From the NCBI GenBank assembly GCA_018398805.1, contig JAGFBZ010000261.1, forward strand, positions 2,356,001 to 2,420,000: a stretch of DNA of 64,000 nucleotides. Direction: 5' to 3'. The DNA comes from Hirundichthys speculiger. Lineage: Eukaryota; Chordata; Actinopteri; Beloniformes; Exocoetidae. This document shows positions 50,891 through 63,662 of the stretch, one piece after another. Each line of letters begins with the position of its first letter. Position 1 is the stretch's first letter. The position numbers were made by a program, and so were the translations under genes. The notes under the pieces are model-generated. The model did not search any database and had not been told where the DNA came from. It worked only from the letters and a program-made list of their open reading frames with translations.

Positions 50891-53870
50891 ACTGCATGTT
50901 ATCAGCTGTTAGTTGGATGGAATTGCCCGCCTTCTGGGGACCTTTCAAGCATGGTTAATACTTGGGTTAGCTACTCTTGGTAGGTCCATTTGATCAGGAT
51001 CTGGTTCTCTTTGGTGCTTGGTCTTCATAGACTGCAGCCAGTAGATGTGTATCACTTCAGGTCTCTAACTTAAAGGTATTTGTGCTGGTCCCAGAAGATG
51101 TTATACTGTATGTAGTGCTATAGTCACATCTTCAGATGGTACTTTATTTCTCAGCCTTGGTAAATGGTAAGGCTCGAGATCTCTAGCCGAGTTACTTGTT
51201 GAAGATGCGTTCAAGAAGAAAGCTTACCTTAGCAACACATTTATTAGTGATTTGGTAAGGTTGTCAAGTCAGCCCTTGTGTGAACAACCAGGTGAATGGT
51301 GGAGGAGCTAATTTACATATTCCTATGCCTCTCTGCATATCAAATGGGTAAAGGTGTAGGACAACCAAGTAATTTTAGGATGCAAGTCAGTTTTTTTTTT
51401 CTTGGTTAAAAAAAAAAGGATTTAATAAATATCAGGAGAAGGAGGTGTTCAGGGGGGTTTTGACCTTCAGAGTGGCTGAAGGCAAAAAAAAATTAGGATA
51501 GCAGTGCTTCTGTATTCAGCTTCACCATTATCCAGGCTTATTCCTCAACCCCTTTGATGAATATGAATGACTTTCATATTCATGGCTGATCTTTCAGCTC
51601 AACATGGAAGGATGCAGCAATCAGAGGAGTGCAGTCAAATGTTCACTCACAGGCATAAACCCCAGAGAATTTTCTGCCATCAGCTTCCCTGTCCGTGTTT
51701 CTGTCCGTCTACACACAACCACGGTTAGCTGATCTTTTTGACGTCCAGGGTCAACTGCTGCCTTTTAGTTTTAGTTTTGAATAATACCACGCTGTTGTGG
51801 AAACATATCAAATCAAACTTTATTTATAGAGCGCTTTTCATGCCCTCAGACAACACAAAGTGCTTTACATTAAAAAAAAATAAAAAATAAATAATGATAA
51901 TAATAAAAACAATGCTAATTAAAACAAAATAAAAGCCATCACACACCCCAAAGCTGCAAAGCCATCCTCCCATTACCCCTCCCCCCCCATGCACCACAAA
52001 CATAACAAAACTCCCTCTTTTTTTATCTCTTAAAAAAAAAAAAAAAAGGAGGATATACAAGCTTTTGGTGAGCCAGGCATCAGTTCGCATTATTTAGACA
52101 GGCTGCACTCTAGTTACAGTGGCGCTCATTCAGAAATTAAATACATAAAAATACTGTCTCGCACAAAATGACCCAACACCCCTCAATTTTAAACACTGAA
52201 CTTGCATACATTTCAGAAAAGCTTTTTTCCAGAGAGAAACATTTTACAGAGACATCTGGACAGGCAGCAATGTTTACAGTGGGGTGGATAACATGTTCCC
52301 AAAACAGAGTCACGATAATCTCAGTTTCCATGGATGTTAGGAACAATAAGACCAAGGGAAATGCTAATCTACTGCAGCTGTTCTTTGTGCGTGTAGTGTC
52401 AGCAGAAAATGGAAACAATCTAAATGTGGTATGTCATTCAGTGCAGTTATTATGCGATTTTCATTTGGACTGTCTTTGATATGCAGATTACATGTGAGTA
52501 TCAGTACACAAAGTGACTGGTACTGGAAAAATCTCTAGGATAAGGACACAGCCAAGTACTGATAAGCTTGGCGATAAAACACAACAACCCTTATTGAAAT
52601 ACCCAGTCTGCACCAAAACCAGTCCCCCAACTCAGGAATTTTCCCAGTAACCTTTTTGAGCAATGACTCACATACTTGCATACTGTCATTGTACACACCT
52701 TTCCACTCACCTACTCACTACAGTCCCTTTTTAGGTGTCAGGATACATTAGCAACTGTGAAAAAAGAAAATGCAGGCACCAGAGCTGGGAGATACGAATG
52801 TGTGCAGAAGATGGACTCCTTCACAAAACTTTTTTTTAAAGCTGAGTCACAGGATTTTCTCATCTGAGCCTTACAATCCATAAAGTTTCCACACTTGTGA
52901 GTGCTGAACATCTCATTTTATTTTTGACGCTCTGCTCGTCACACCCCGCCTTCCTGAAATACCTTGCATAGGCGCTGAACATGCCTCCTCACTTCCCATA
53001 GAAAATTATTTGGATCCATTTCACGACAGCAGTTTGTCACATATAATGGGCACCCAACATATAGATAAAAAAATAATAATAATAATCATTTGAATGCCAT
53101 GTTACACATAAAGATCCACTTTGTTGATGACAGAGCCACTGAAAATACTGTACCGATGAGTAGAGAAGGTCCAGCAAGCCTTGTCATACCACTTTGTCTC
53201 ACTACAGAGATATAAATAATTTGCTGAGGGTGCATTTTACTTTCATGTCAATCATCTTAAAAGTACCCCCAGAAAGACCATTTAGGCTGGCCTCACAGAC
53301 TGGTCAGGGGAAATATCAGTGCATACTTGGTGGTCACCCATCAGAACTCTTGTTATGTGTGACTAACTAAAAGATGCTCACCAACAAGCCATCTCCAACT
53401 GCCAACGGATTATCTCTGTATGGCAAACATCTGGAGCTATTATAGAGTTGCCATTCGGGCTACAGGCAATGAGAGAGCAAGGAAGGCGCTCCTATTGAGC
53501 AAGAAGGAGATGTTATAAACCTTCCACAAAACAAAATGTGAGCAGATAACTATTTTTTCAATACAAATAAATTTTTAACTTCCATGATAATCTATTCATG
53601 CTCTCTGGAGCATGTACTAATCTATTTCTTTACCCATGTTTGTTGTTTTTTTTTCTGTTTTTTTTTTGTTTGTTTTGTTTTTGTGTACTGAGCAAATTCA
53701 GTTAAATTGAATAGAATTGAATTGAATTAAATTCAATGTTTTTGCTCTAATTAATTAACTAATCAATCGGAGCGATCAGCTTGTGTTTCTGTTTCTTCTT
53801 TCAGTCCTTTTTCAAATAACTTTGTTTTTTTTTTTTTTTTTTTACATGTGGATTGTGTTTCCTGTGTAGT
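50891..53870. other. Intergenic, one short dispersed repeat
   Basis: At 51,805-51,870 the phrase TCAAATCAAACTTTATTTAT continuing to ACAAAGTGCTTTACATT is a common fish repeat. Otherwise no gene, RNA or clear element. Confidence 0.4.
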
Positions 53871-53967
53871 TGACAGAAGTGGTTTGGAGACCAGTTGGGT
53901 GACCAAGTCACTATCAGACTGTGACGGTGAAGGGTGTGACCCCAGTCAGGTGGCCTTATGGATCGGC

Positions 53968-54188
53968 TATATAGCACTCAGGGCAAACACAGTGCCTCAG
54001 CGTCTACCCTTTCATGTTAAATAAAAGAAGAAAAAAATATGCCCAGAGCTGAAGAGAAGAGAAGAGGCATAAAAGAAGAGGCAAAAATAAGGTTCAACAG
54101 AGGAGTAGCTTTTTCCCAATGGAGACAGCTCGAAGCAAATACAGAAATGAAACATGATGCAGAACTGTTGACGCTAGATTCCACATTG
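53968..54188 (+). CDS. Candidate TATA-driven first exon of an unassigned gene or element
   Basis: TATATAG at 53,968-53,974 is followed by a ~65-base leader containing AATAAA (54,020) and a small overlapping uORF (ATG 54,014). An open frame then runs from ATG 54,039 for 50 codons to a consensus donor, TTG|GTAAGC, at 54,188/54,189. The peptide is charged (MPRAEEKRRGIKEEAKIR) with a basic-aromatic stretch RFNRGVAFSQWRQL and then KHDAELLTL. It resembles short N-terminal segments I associate with transposon-derived or zinc-finger-like fish proteins, but I cannot name the family. No second exon could be assigned. TATA plus AATAAA this close together would also fit an LTR. Confidence 0.3.
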
Positions 54189-54189
54189 G

Positions 54190-55330
54190 TAAGCAAGTTA
54201 AACTATTGGTGATAACATATTAATTTTATACTAGAGTTATTGCACTTAATAGAGGTCACCTGCTATCCACCAGGTGGCAGCACCAGTCAAAACAGGTCAT
54301 TACCGCTGCATTTCAGGCTTTTGGAAGATACAAAAACCTCTGATTTTGGAAAAATTAAAACGGTAATCCCACTGATTCAGGAGGCACTGATTATTGCAAG
54401 GGTAAAGGACAAAATGGTGAAAAATATCAACGTGCTGAACCTTACAAGAAAATTCCAGGTTACGATCCTGTCATTTTAGTAAGGAAAAAACCAACACTGA
54501 CAGTGGGACCAGTGAGGATCCTGTCTACTTTGCCTGGAATAACTGGAGGAAGCCATAGCGTAGAAAGGCACAGGTCTGCAAAGCCCTGGAAGACGGTAAG
54601 TTCTGCCCCGTTACCAGTCATATTCCGTGGTAATCAGATAGCCCCTATGACATTGGACATTGTGAACAGAATATGTCAAACAGAGTGGCATTGGGGGTAG
54701 AATATGGTGGGATACAGACATTGTGCATGGTGTTGTGCTTCTTGACAGGGACTCACACATCGGTGCTTGGTCTAAAATGATACAGGTACGTAATGTACCT
54801 TTATCATACTTTTGGAACCCAGCTGCAGAGACTGAAAACTATTCAGTCACGAGAGCAGTGGTGCAGTAACCTTCTAACATTTGGGCTGATGTCCGTGTTA
54901 GTTCTCCATTTCATATGGGGGATGGGCTTTAGTTCTGGCATCAGGAGCTAAGTCCACATATACATAGAAAACTATGTTTTAAAATTGGGTTTTTCCTTCT
55001 TTATTCTAAAAAAAAAAAAAAAAAAAAAAAACCCATCCACACATGCCCTGTTTGAATTCTCAAATTTCATTGCTTCACCACAACTGCTGTCACCACAAAC
55101 TTGTGTATATTCAACACTGTCAAATCTCATGAAAAAACCTTATTCTGAATACAGTTAAAGTAAAGCTGATTTCTTTCTCAGCTGTGTGTAAAAACATGAA
55201 TAGACATATGTAAATACCATATTGTCCTATAATCTTGCAAACAATTAACTGTAGTTTGGAGTTGCGTCCCCAGGCTGGTCAAGTGGGGACAGGGAGTGAG
55301 ATAATAAAAAAAAAAAAAAACAGGATAATT
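54190..55330. other. Intergenic, no gene seen
   Basis: Open frames at 54,240-54,479 and 54,503-54,700 follow the candidate exon but share no clear homology or splice sites. Poly-A runs occur at 55,009-55,030 and 55,306-55,320. Confidence 0.35.
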
Positions 55331-55339
55331 AGTGGACAG

Positions 55340-55545
55340 TTTGCCACTTTACCTTTTACAACACCTGGTCCAAAAAAGTTGGGATGCTGTATTAGACTTA
55401 TTTTATTCCCAATACGAACATAAAGAACAGCTCAGATGTTGAAATAGACATTTTACCATTTCATGGAAAATATGAGCTCATTTTGACTTGGATCGCAGCA
55501 GCACATCTCAAAAAGTTTAGGACGGGTTGTTTACCATTGTGTAGC
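55340..55545. repeat. Dispersed teleost repeat
   Basis: CACCTGGTCCAAAAAAGTTG, then CATTTTACCATTTCATGGAA, then GCAGCACATCTCAAAAAGTT follows the order of an abundant fish repeat. The family class is not determined here. Confidence 0.55.
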
Positions 55546-58500
55546 ATCCCCTCTGCTTTTAATAACAGTCAGTAATTAGTCAGTAATTAACTTGTGGGCT
55601 TATGCCTGTAGGCTTGCCTGACTGCAATGAGTCTAACGCCAGGACCTGTGGGCTGAGTGGTGACATGGCAACACACATTATGAAGGGAAACGGGCTTCAA
55701 AAGCACTCCTAAGAAAATATGTGGGTAACATCACGCGGGTTTGTACCTCTGTTTTTTTACCTGAAGAGCGCAGCAATAAATGTCTGCGAAGCCCAGAAGA
55801 GTATTTTCACAGTAATGAGTGGGTGAAAGGCCGAGGCAACAGACAGGTTAGAAGTAGTGCCTATGAAGGAAACTAACAACAGTATGTATTTACTCTCAAG
55901 ATTAGGTGCAGTTACATTGTAATAATTGAAAGTTATGTGCATATGTACAAAGAGTGAGCTAAAAGTTCTGACAAGAGCAAGACAGTGAACGGGTTCAGAT
56001 GATATTCTTTGCCCCAAAACGATGGTGTCCCTTGTTCCTCAAAAGCTGACATCCAAGAGTGATTAGGTTTTTAAGTATCTCTTTTGAGGCTTTAATAGCT
56101 CTAGTACCACGAGCAGACTGGCAGTGGAGGATGATGAGGGCCAGCCTCAGGCAGCCACGGGTAACATAAATCTGAATGGGTGGATGCAGGGCTGTAATAG
56201 AGGAGACTGGTGCCATGTCAGTGTGTAGTCGGGGACACAAACTGGATCACAGTGCTCTGGAATGAATGAATTCATGTTTTATAGTGCCTGAGGTTAAGAA
56301 AAAAAAAAAAGGATTCGTTTGGTGGCTGATGCAGCAGCCGGTTATGTCTCTGCTGCAGAGTTATTCGTGAGTCACAACTGATAAAAGATTATATATCATA
56401 GACGATAGATAGGATGAAGAAGATGAGTACTTCAAAGAGATGAGGGAAGATAATGAAGAAACAATGATGATTTGAGAAATGTTCAAATCTGTTACTTGGG
56501 ATGTCAGGGAGCTTGTAGCTTTTCCTAAACTTCAAGGGTATGCAACTGGGGCTTCTTTTCAATCAGTGGATGCAAAGGAAATCGCTAGCTGACATGCGGT
56601 TACATTTATTTTTGTAAGTGTATGAGAAGATTAACTTTGCATCCTGGAATTATCACCAGAAACCATCAGGAAGTGATGGGTAGAAAGTGATAAAGTGAGT
56701 GACCTATCTAAATGTATGCTCCCATCATAAAGTATTATTCTACATCCAGTTGTTTATCACAAATACTGGGAACTGAGGAATTTGACTAAATCAGAAAGTT
56801 AACAAAACACATCCTCTTATTTTTATACCTGTTCCAGCTCACAGTGGGCTGGAGCTCATCCCAGAAAACCAAAGAAAATATTTGGAGGTGGCCTTGTTTG
56901 AAATAACTACATTTAGCAGTCTTTCCTTTAAAAAAAAATAAAATGTGGGACGGCCTTCCTGATACAACGCTGTGTGGTGGTCGGACAGCGGTGGTTGGGG
57001 TAGTCCTGCCCAGAGACATTTGTCATGTGTTAGGGCTGAAGATCAGTTCAGTGACCATCTGGTTGGAAGGCACTTATCAGATAAGACAACCAAGATCAGC
57101 ACAACTCCAATTAAATGCAGTCCAGTTCAAGTCAATTGTAATCAACTTTCATTCCAATTCAATCAAATTTCCAACAGGTATGGTGTAGTGGCTGTCCAAG
57201 GACTTTGTTTTATCTTGGCTTCACATAAGTGATGCAGTGATGTGTAATTTTAGGACTGGCTTGGCTCTTTGTCTGCTTTGGATAAAAGCAGAACAAAGGA
57301 ACTTTTGTCATTTTTAGCTTCGTGGGCTCCCTATATGAGTGGAGGTTAAGTCGCTTTTACAACACCGCTGCAACATATTACTCTTGTTTGGTTTCTTGCT
57401 TGGTCAGTCTCTCGTATTTTCTTCTTTCATTATTTTTCTTGTGTGTCTCTCTCACTTCTGCCATGACATCCACGGCAACTCTTACCACATTAGTAGAAGT
57501 AAGAGCTGACCTCGACATCTCCAAGTAAAACTAAAACCCTCCTCACGTGGAACTGTATTCCTTGGAGAGCTTTGGTTTTTGCAAGAACAATGACCCTTTG
57601 TTATCTTAAAGTCACACAAATCTAGCATGTCCACAACCTGTAGAATAACATTACCTACCATGCACCTACCACATGGCATAGGATAACTCTAAATTTCTTC
57701 CTTCTGCAATATAATGCTGTGCAAAAAAGGACATGTACATTACATTTAACTTTACAATATAAGAAATGGCAATGATGGGAATAAGGTTAGAACTGTTGTG
57801 AAAGTCTCTATTTCTACAACGTAATAATTAAAAATTGATAATAATGATCTAAGAGACACGCTGCTGTGGCCCTTCGTACTAGAACACAGCTGACCTGAGC
57901 TGTGACTCTTGGCTCAAGCTTTTAACAACAGCTTTTACTCAAAGATTTTTTTTTTTCCTTTTACTCACTTGTATTGATCTTTGCTTTGTGGCTGCCTGAG
58001 CTCACATGGAGCAGAATCTATCCGTGCTCTGCTAAGTGTCCTGTGGAAATTCACTGGGCATGCCTTCGATTTCTCAGCACAGCGTCAGGCTGTTTTTAAT
58101 AGCCTGCAATTCCCTTCAGCCTGGTGTTGATTAACGCATATTTTTTATCCTGGTCATCATGGTCATGATTTTTTAAGTCCAAACATGAGTAGGCTGATAC
58201 TTTGCTTAAAAATATGTCCAGTCTTTCTCACGTATTGCCAAGCCGCTGATTTTGTCTCTATCAAAGGTGTTTCTTGGAAAGAAAAGTCAGATGTTTTTGA
58301 ACATTTATCTGCTTTATACTGGAGTTTTGGCACAAATGACGGTCCACATCAGTTAAGAAAGTATCCATTCATCAAATTCTGATCTGCTGCATGGCAAGTT
58401 ATAATGGCTGGATCATGAGTTTTTAAGGCTCAATCAGTGTTAAGAGAGCTAGTTTCATTAAAAGATTAAAAGAAGTACAATAATTAAAAAATTATACACT

Positions 58501-58650
58501 GAAAAAAAAAATGAATACAATTTCACAAATGCACCTTAAAATGCTAATTCAATCAAACTAAGGGTTGTACATGTTTTTTTTCCTTCTTTTTTTTTTTTAT
58601 AGCTAATCAGGACAAATTTAGGATCTTGATTGTCTCTCTTATTTCTCTCT
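55546..58650. other. Intergenic, no gene seen
   Basis: Only a phrase like the L2-type tail (CAGTGGGCTGGAGCTCATCC near 56,841) and poly-A/T runs stand out. The overlapping open frames around 56,786-57,232 look like chance. Confidence 0.4.
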
Positions 58651-58654
58651 TGAG

Positions 58655-59200
58655 CTAACAGAGACACTGGTCCATGCTTCTATTAAAAACCAGCACAGGA
58701 AAACACATATTACACCAATTTTAAAGTCTGTGCTGGCGACCTGTTCCCTCCTGGATCGATTTTTGCTAGTTTTATAAAACTCTAAATGGTTTCTGTCCTT
58801 CTTATTTACCAAGAGTTGCTTTCATTTTATAAACCTCCCCCAGACCCACAGGTCTTCTGATGGTAGATTTTTAATTATTACCGATGTGAGAACAAAAGCA
58901 TATGCTGACGCTTCCTTTTACAGCTCACATTTGTGGAGTGACCTGCCAGAGGACAGCTGAGAGTGTGGACATTTTTAAGACTTTTGTGGCTCCTGTGGTC
59001 TTTATGAAAGTATTTTTATAGGAGAGGGGCGCAAAGAGAGGGGGGAAGACACATAACATGAGAACTGAAGAATCTATACGTGGCGCCTTTTCAACCAGCT
59101 GATCTACCCAGCACCCCAGGATGCTTTTAAAGGGAAATTCAAGATCCACCTTTTTGGTTTGTCTTTTACCCTACTCTTAGCACATACTTGTTTACTTATT
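58655..59200 (+). mobile_element. L2/CR1-like LINE C-terminal fragment
   Basis: Frame-broken translation reads GDLFPPGSIF-like, then LYKTLNGFCPSYLPRV-like text, then LWSDLPEDS-like text, and ends with FKDFC. This is the order of the RT C-terminus of L2-like fish LINEs. Numerous stops. Confidence 0.55.
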
Positions 59201-61455
59201 GTATTGGTTATTCTTGTGTGCTTTTATGGCATTTTAACTGTCAATCTTTCAGCATTTCTTTATACACCAACCATAGTGTTTCTGCTCCACCTCATTCCAA
59301 ACGTTTGAATAGATCCATATAATTGGTCTATATGTCCTGGACTGGGACTCTAGTCCAATTTGAACCCTGCTTTTAAGGATTTGTGACTTGACTTGGACTT
59401 GAAGACCATTGACTTTGACTTCAACTTGTGCATTACTGTATTCCAACTCATAAATCAGAGATGAACCCTCAGATATTTATTTTATTATATTATATTTTGA
59501 GTAAAATGCCATATTGTTTGACACAAGACAATATACATACATATAGCTCAGTATTAAATTTGTGCAAGACCCTCGTTTCCACATGCCATCAGTTCATATC
59601 ATTTGTGCAACATGTTCAGGTGCAAAATTCAAGGAGAAAATATCCCTCGGTTTGCTTTTACTGACTTCTTGTGAGGTGGTAAAAAAGTGCACTGCTAAGT
59701 GTTCCATCTGCAAAAAAACTTCGAGAAGATGATCGGGGAAACTTCTGCGGAGTAAGTGTGACAATATTGCTCAGTTTATAGCAGGGCAGACTCTCTCTCT
59801 GCAGCTGTGAGCGTGGGGCTTGCTCACTGATGAACTAGATGAGTTAAAACTCATTTTGTTGTCTTCTTTCACAGGCCACTAGCCTGCTGGTATCATGCAG
59901 AGCTGTTGGCTTGTTGGTGTTAACATGGAGCTAACTCCATAATGCTAGGAGAGAGTTCATCAAACACACACTTGCCACCATCAAGTTAAATTTGTTCATT
60001 TGTGAGTTAATGTAAAGTGTAATTGATTTCACCGGATTAAAAACAAACAAAAAACAAAACAAAACAAAACATATTAATAAAAGGCTAAAAACATGTAATC
60101 AGGATTTCAAATTTAGCTATCAGGTTATCAATGAATGCAAGGGCTGGTAAACATTTCCATGAGAGTTATGTTTTTGAAATGTAACTTGCATGCATTAAGA
60201 TGCTTAAAATGTGTTTAAAAGTATGTGCTTTTGTTTAAAAGGCTGACGGCTGTTCCATTTGGAGTGGACTTGATTTTGACTCGACTCAGACTGGAAAACT
60301 GGGGACTCGAGACTGGACTTGGACATGAAGCTTAGTGACGCAGCTACATTGATTGATTGACTGTCGTAGAGGTGTGGAGTAGTGGAAAAGTAATTTTCTT
60401 GTATTGGCATGGGTTTGGATGAATCATTTGGACTTAAGTCACTTCAATTGTCAGCAAGCCAAATTCTTTTTTCTCTTTGATCCCGTTTCATAAGAGAATT
60501 TCTGCAAAGTTAATGGGTATGGTGGACCAGGTTTAGTCCCATTAGAGTCATGCCACATCCAATTTAAAGCATTGGACTGAATACAAATTGCAATTTAAAT
60601 GAATTTTTAAAAGCTGAATACTTAAATCCATTATGAATATATTGGCAGAAAAAAGAGGAGAAAAAATGCATTTATAGGGAAAAATATAGTTTGAGATTGT
60701 CATATTTAACTTGAAAGGACTGTCTGAACTCCACAGATGTAGACACACCAATAACTTGATCAAAATATGAATATAAAGAGAAAATAAAAGAAAAACACAA
60801 TTCATGCATGAATATATTAACAAGTGAAAAAAATGCCTGGGTATTTGGTTGTGGAGTTGCAGATATGATTGAAAACCAGGGGATTTCCTAACTGACCTTG
60901 TAACAAATCATAGACCACAAGGAGGACTCGGAAATACAAGTGGCTGTATTGGCAAATTCAAGTGTTGATTGATGGAAAGATTAAATCGGGGTCTGGTTGA
61001 GGTCGATGTTCCCTGAAGGTGGTTGATAGCTGTGGAAGAATTTGAAGAAATATAGTCACATTCTGAGTCAAAGAAAAACTAACAAGTAAAGAAACTGAGC
61101 AACAAGACATCTCTTGGATAAACTTGGAATGCAGCCTGGTTTTTACTGAGGCGAAAGCTAGCAATCATCTGGCAGAAATGTTGAGCCAATCTGGGACCTA
61201 TATGGCTGCACAGTTGAGATTCAAGAGTTGCTGGATGCAAGTGAAGCCAAACAGCTGCTGAGGAGCAGTTGGCGAGCTGGTCCCAGGGGAAGAGGAGACA
61301 GCAAGCAGGGCTGGATGCTGGCAGACCCAATATCTTCTCAGCGTCTGAGCTGCTCTGCCATTGGCTATCGCTTAGCATCTTCCTGGCATCCCATTGGCTA
61401 GGAGGGCCCCTTGTCTGTATGAGCGTAACCCAGCAACCCAGGTAAACGAACAATT
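59201..61455. other. Intergenic with degenerate GACTTGGACT-type repeats
   Basis: Near 59,330-59,430 and again at 60,260-60,330 the sequence is built from GACTTGACTTGGACTTGAAG / GACTCGAGACTGGACTTGG-like phrases, common inside fish DNA elements. I could not find matching termini. The 124-codon minus-strand frame at 61,079-61,453 has no domain features. Confidence 0.4.
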
Positions 61456-61457
61456 TT

Positions 61458-61575
61458 TACCTCCGCCAAGGAGGTTATGTTTTTGCTGGCGTTTATCTGT
61501 CTGTTTGTCTGTCTGTCTGTGTACAAGATAACTCAACAAGTTATGGATGGATGAATGAATAAATAAATAAATAAG
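61458..61575. repeat. Dispersed repeat with (TCTG)n and (AATA)n
   Basis: CCTCCGCCAAGGAGGTTATG, followed by TGTCTGTCTGTCTGT and AACTCAACAAGTTATGGATG, is a widely dispersed fish repeat. It ends in an (AAAT)n run. Confidence 0.6.
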
Positions 61576-61759
61576 ATACATAATTGGACATGAAACGAAT
61601 AATAAAAATATGTCTCACATGCCCATTTCCCAATGTTAACAACGTCAGTACGGGGTCAGCGTAAGGTCAACGTGACTGCCCAGTTAGCTTACGTCGTAAT
61701 ATCATTTAACTGTTGGAATTTAATTTCACAGATAGCAAAGAGAACTTTTTAGCAGCATC

Positions 61760-61945
61760 ATGGATCGTTTTCTAAAAAGAAAAGCCCCACAGGAACGGAA
61801 CATCACAGAGGAGCCGACTTCTTCATGCGAGCCTTCATCCACCAGCTCTGAAGCTGCACCATATGTCGCAAAGGTAGTTGCTAGCGATAAGGCTAAAAAG
61901 AGGCAATACAAGGATGATGGATGGAAGCAAGCACATCACGGATGA
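61760..61945 (+). pseudogene. hAT-type transposase N-terminal fragment
   Basis: The 61-codon frame opens MDRFLKRKAPQERN, has a Ser/Thr/Pro-rich linker, and continues AKKRQYKDDGWKQ. This matches the start of hAT (ZBED5/SCAND3-like) transposases, but the BED finger and catalytic parts are missing, so the copy is 3'-truncated. Confidence 0.5.
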
Positions 61946-62600
61946 AAAGAAGCTTTCCTGCTGAGGCCTACTCTGGTGCAGTTATCGTGTTCAGGTTATT
62001 TAAAACAAAATAAACGGGACGTATGCATTTACAGTCGGAGCGATGCAGTGTGGCTTTGGATTATATTTTACTCTGGGGTGTTGTGAGATTTTATCCACTT
62101 TTGAAAGGTGTCGTGACTGAAAAAAGGTTGAGAAAGGCTGGGTTATTCCACCTTGACTTTACAAGATGTGCTTTAATTCATAGTCTCATGATGCCCCTCA
62201 CATTAGGAAAAAAAGCCTCATACTTACATTAATAGGTGTGTCATCTGGAAAACACCATTTTTAACTGAGAATTATGTTTTGACATTCAAAATAAATAAAT
62301 TAATTTAAAAAATGTACCCTGAAACACCTCTGAGCCTGCTCATCTAACCTGGCACGGCTCATGAAAACAGACAGGGGTGTTTGTATTTCTCCGTAGGAAT
62401 CTTCCTGTGATAATATATGTGCAAAATAAAACTTTCATCTATGAACCTTGAAGACTTTTAAAGGGTTTATGACTGAGCATTTAGATAATCAAATGTACGT
62501 AGGCCAATTAGGGCAGTGTTAAAAAACAGTTAGTTCCACTGATTTAAACTGAATGACCTACTTACCACGAAATCGCTCCAGTAATTGGTGTTGAGTTTTA
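61946..62600. other. Intergenic, no gene seen
   Basis: AT-rich sequence with AATAAA-like runs, for example near 62,290. Nothing further supportable. Confidence 0.4.
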
Positions 62601-62604
62601 ACTT

Positions 62605-63030
62605 CTGGCAATAATATGGAAACAATTATCACAGTCATGTCAAGGTTGGATTATTGTATCTCTTCATGCACTGCTATTGGCCAGTCCTTGTTGTCTCATC
62701 TGCAGCTGATACAGAATTCTGTGGCCAGACTCCTAACTGGTTCTCGAAAAAGAGATTCCTGCACTTCCCCACTGGGCTACACACACTTACACTGGGCTTG
62801 CATCTGAGCGCAGATCCTCTAACTATGGTGATCCATAAGGAGTTAGGAGGAGTCATTTGTCAGAGAAGCTTGTACTTTACAGTGGCAACTCCAAAGCTTC
62901 TGAATAGTTTTATTCTGTCAAGTTAATGTTTAAAAGACAGCTGAAAACATATTTGTTCTCCTTGGTTATTGACGGCTTTTAATGTTCTTACCATATTAAG
63001 CAGTTTTGGGCATTCATTTGTTTTAAGAAC
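62605..63030 (+). mobile_element. L2-like LINE C-terminal fragment
   Basis: The frame at 62,616 reads TVMSRLDYCISSC, then LQLIQNSVARLLTGSRKRD and HLHWACI, a clear match to the RT C-terminal region of L2-like fish LINEs. It is followed in another frame by KLLNSFILS and FKRQLKTYLF-like text near 62,930-62,960. Frame-broken relic. Confidence 0.75.
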
Positions 63031-63239
63031 TTGTTTTATGATGAAGTTCTATTATATTGTCTCATTCTGTTTTTACATGCATCTGCTTCTGGATATGACT
63101 GTGTGCTCAATTCATTACATTTCTGTTAAATGTTAATATTATGTGTTAATATATTACACAACACTGCAGTTGTTGGTGATTTGATGCCAGGAGGGGTGGA
63201 CATACCCTTAAAGGAACATCCCAGCATTAACACAAACCT

Positions 63240-63662
63240 AGGTCTACAGTTAGATGGTAAGGAGCATTAGGGACCACAATATGAATTAAAACAGGTTTTA
63301 GTGAGAATGGAGTATGAATTTGCAGCAAAATGGCAATTAATTTTGACACTTGAATAGCTATTTTTAAGCCTCTGTCAAAACTCACAAATGTTAATTCCAA
63401 AGGATTTGTAATAGTGTGGATAGGGCTCCCTTTTTTAACTTTGTAAGAGTACAGAAGGTGTATAAAAAGGGACTGTTTGTACAGGCACCACTTTCTGGTT
63501 GCCTCCACCTTGGTATAAGTCTGTACAAGTTGCCTATCAAATGTGTGCACAAACTACTGTCAATACATGTAGAAGGAGGAGAGGTCATGGCGTCAGCTTT
63601 TTAACAATTTTGTCATAAACATGCAAGTGCTGGTCCAGTTCTCTGGAAGAAGAGGCCATGAA
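63240..63662. mobile_element. Foldback element, copy 2 (right arm truncated)
   Basis: GAATTTGCAGCAAAATGGCA, GTGTGGATAGGGCTCCC, GTATAAAAAGGGACTGTTTG and TTTTGTCATAAACATGCAAG match both arms of the element at 30,083-30,780. Part of the opposite arm follows (CTGGTCCAGTTCTCTGGAAG.. AGAGGCCATGAA) and the match then ends. Confidence 0.6.

Noticed and set aside
61079..61453. 124-codon minus-strand frame
   Set aside because: No recognisable domain, no neighbouring exon or promoter signal.
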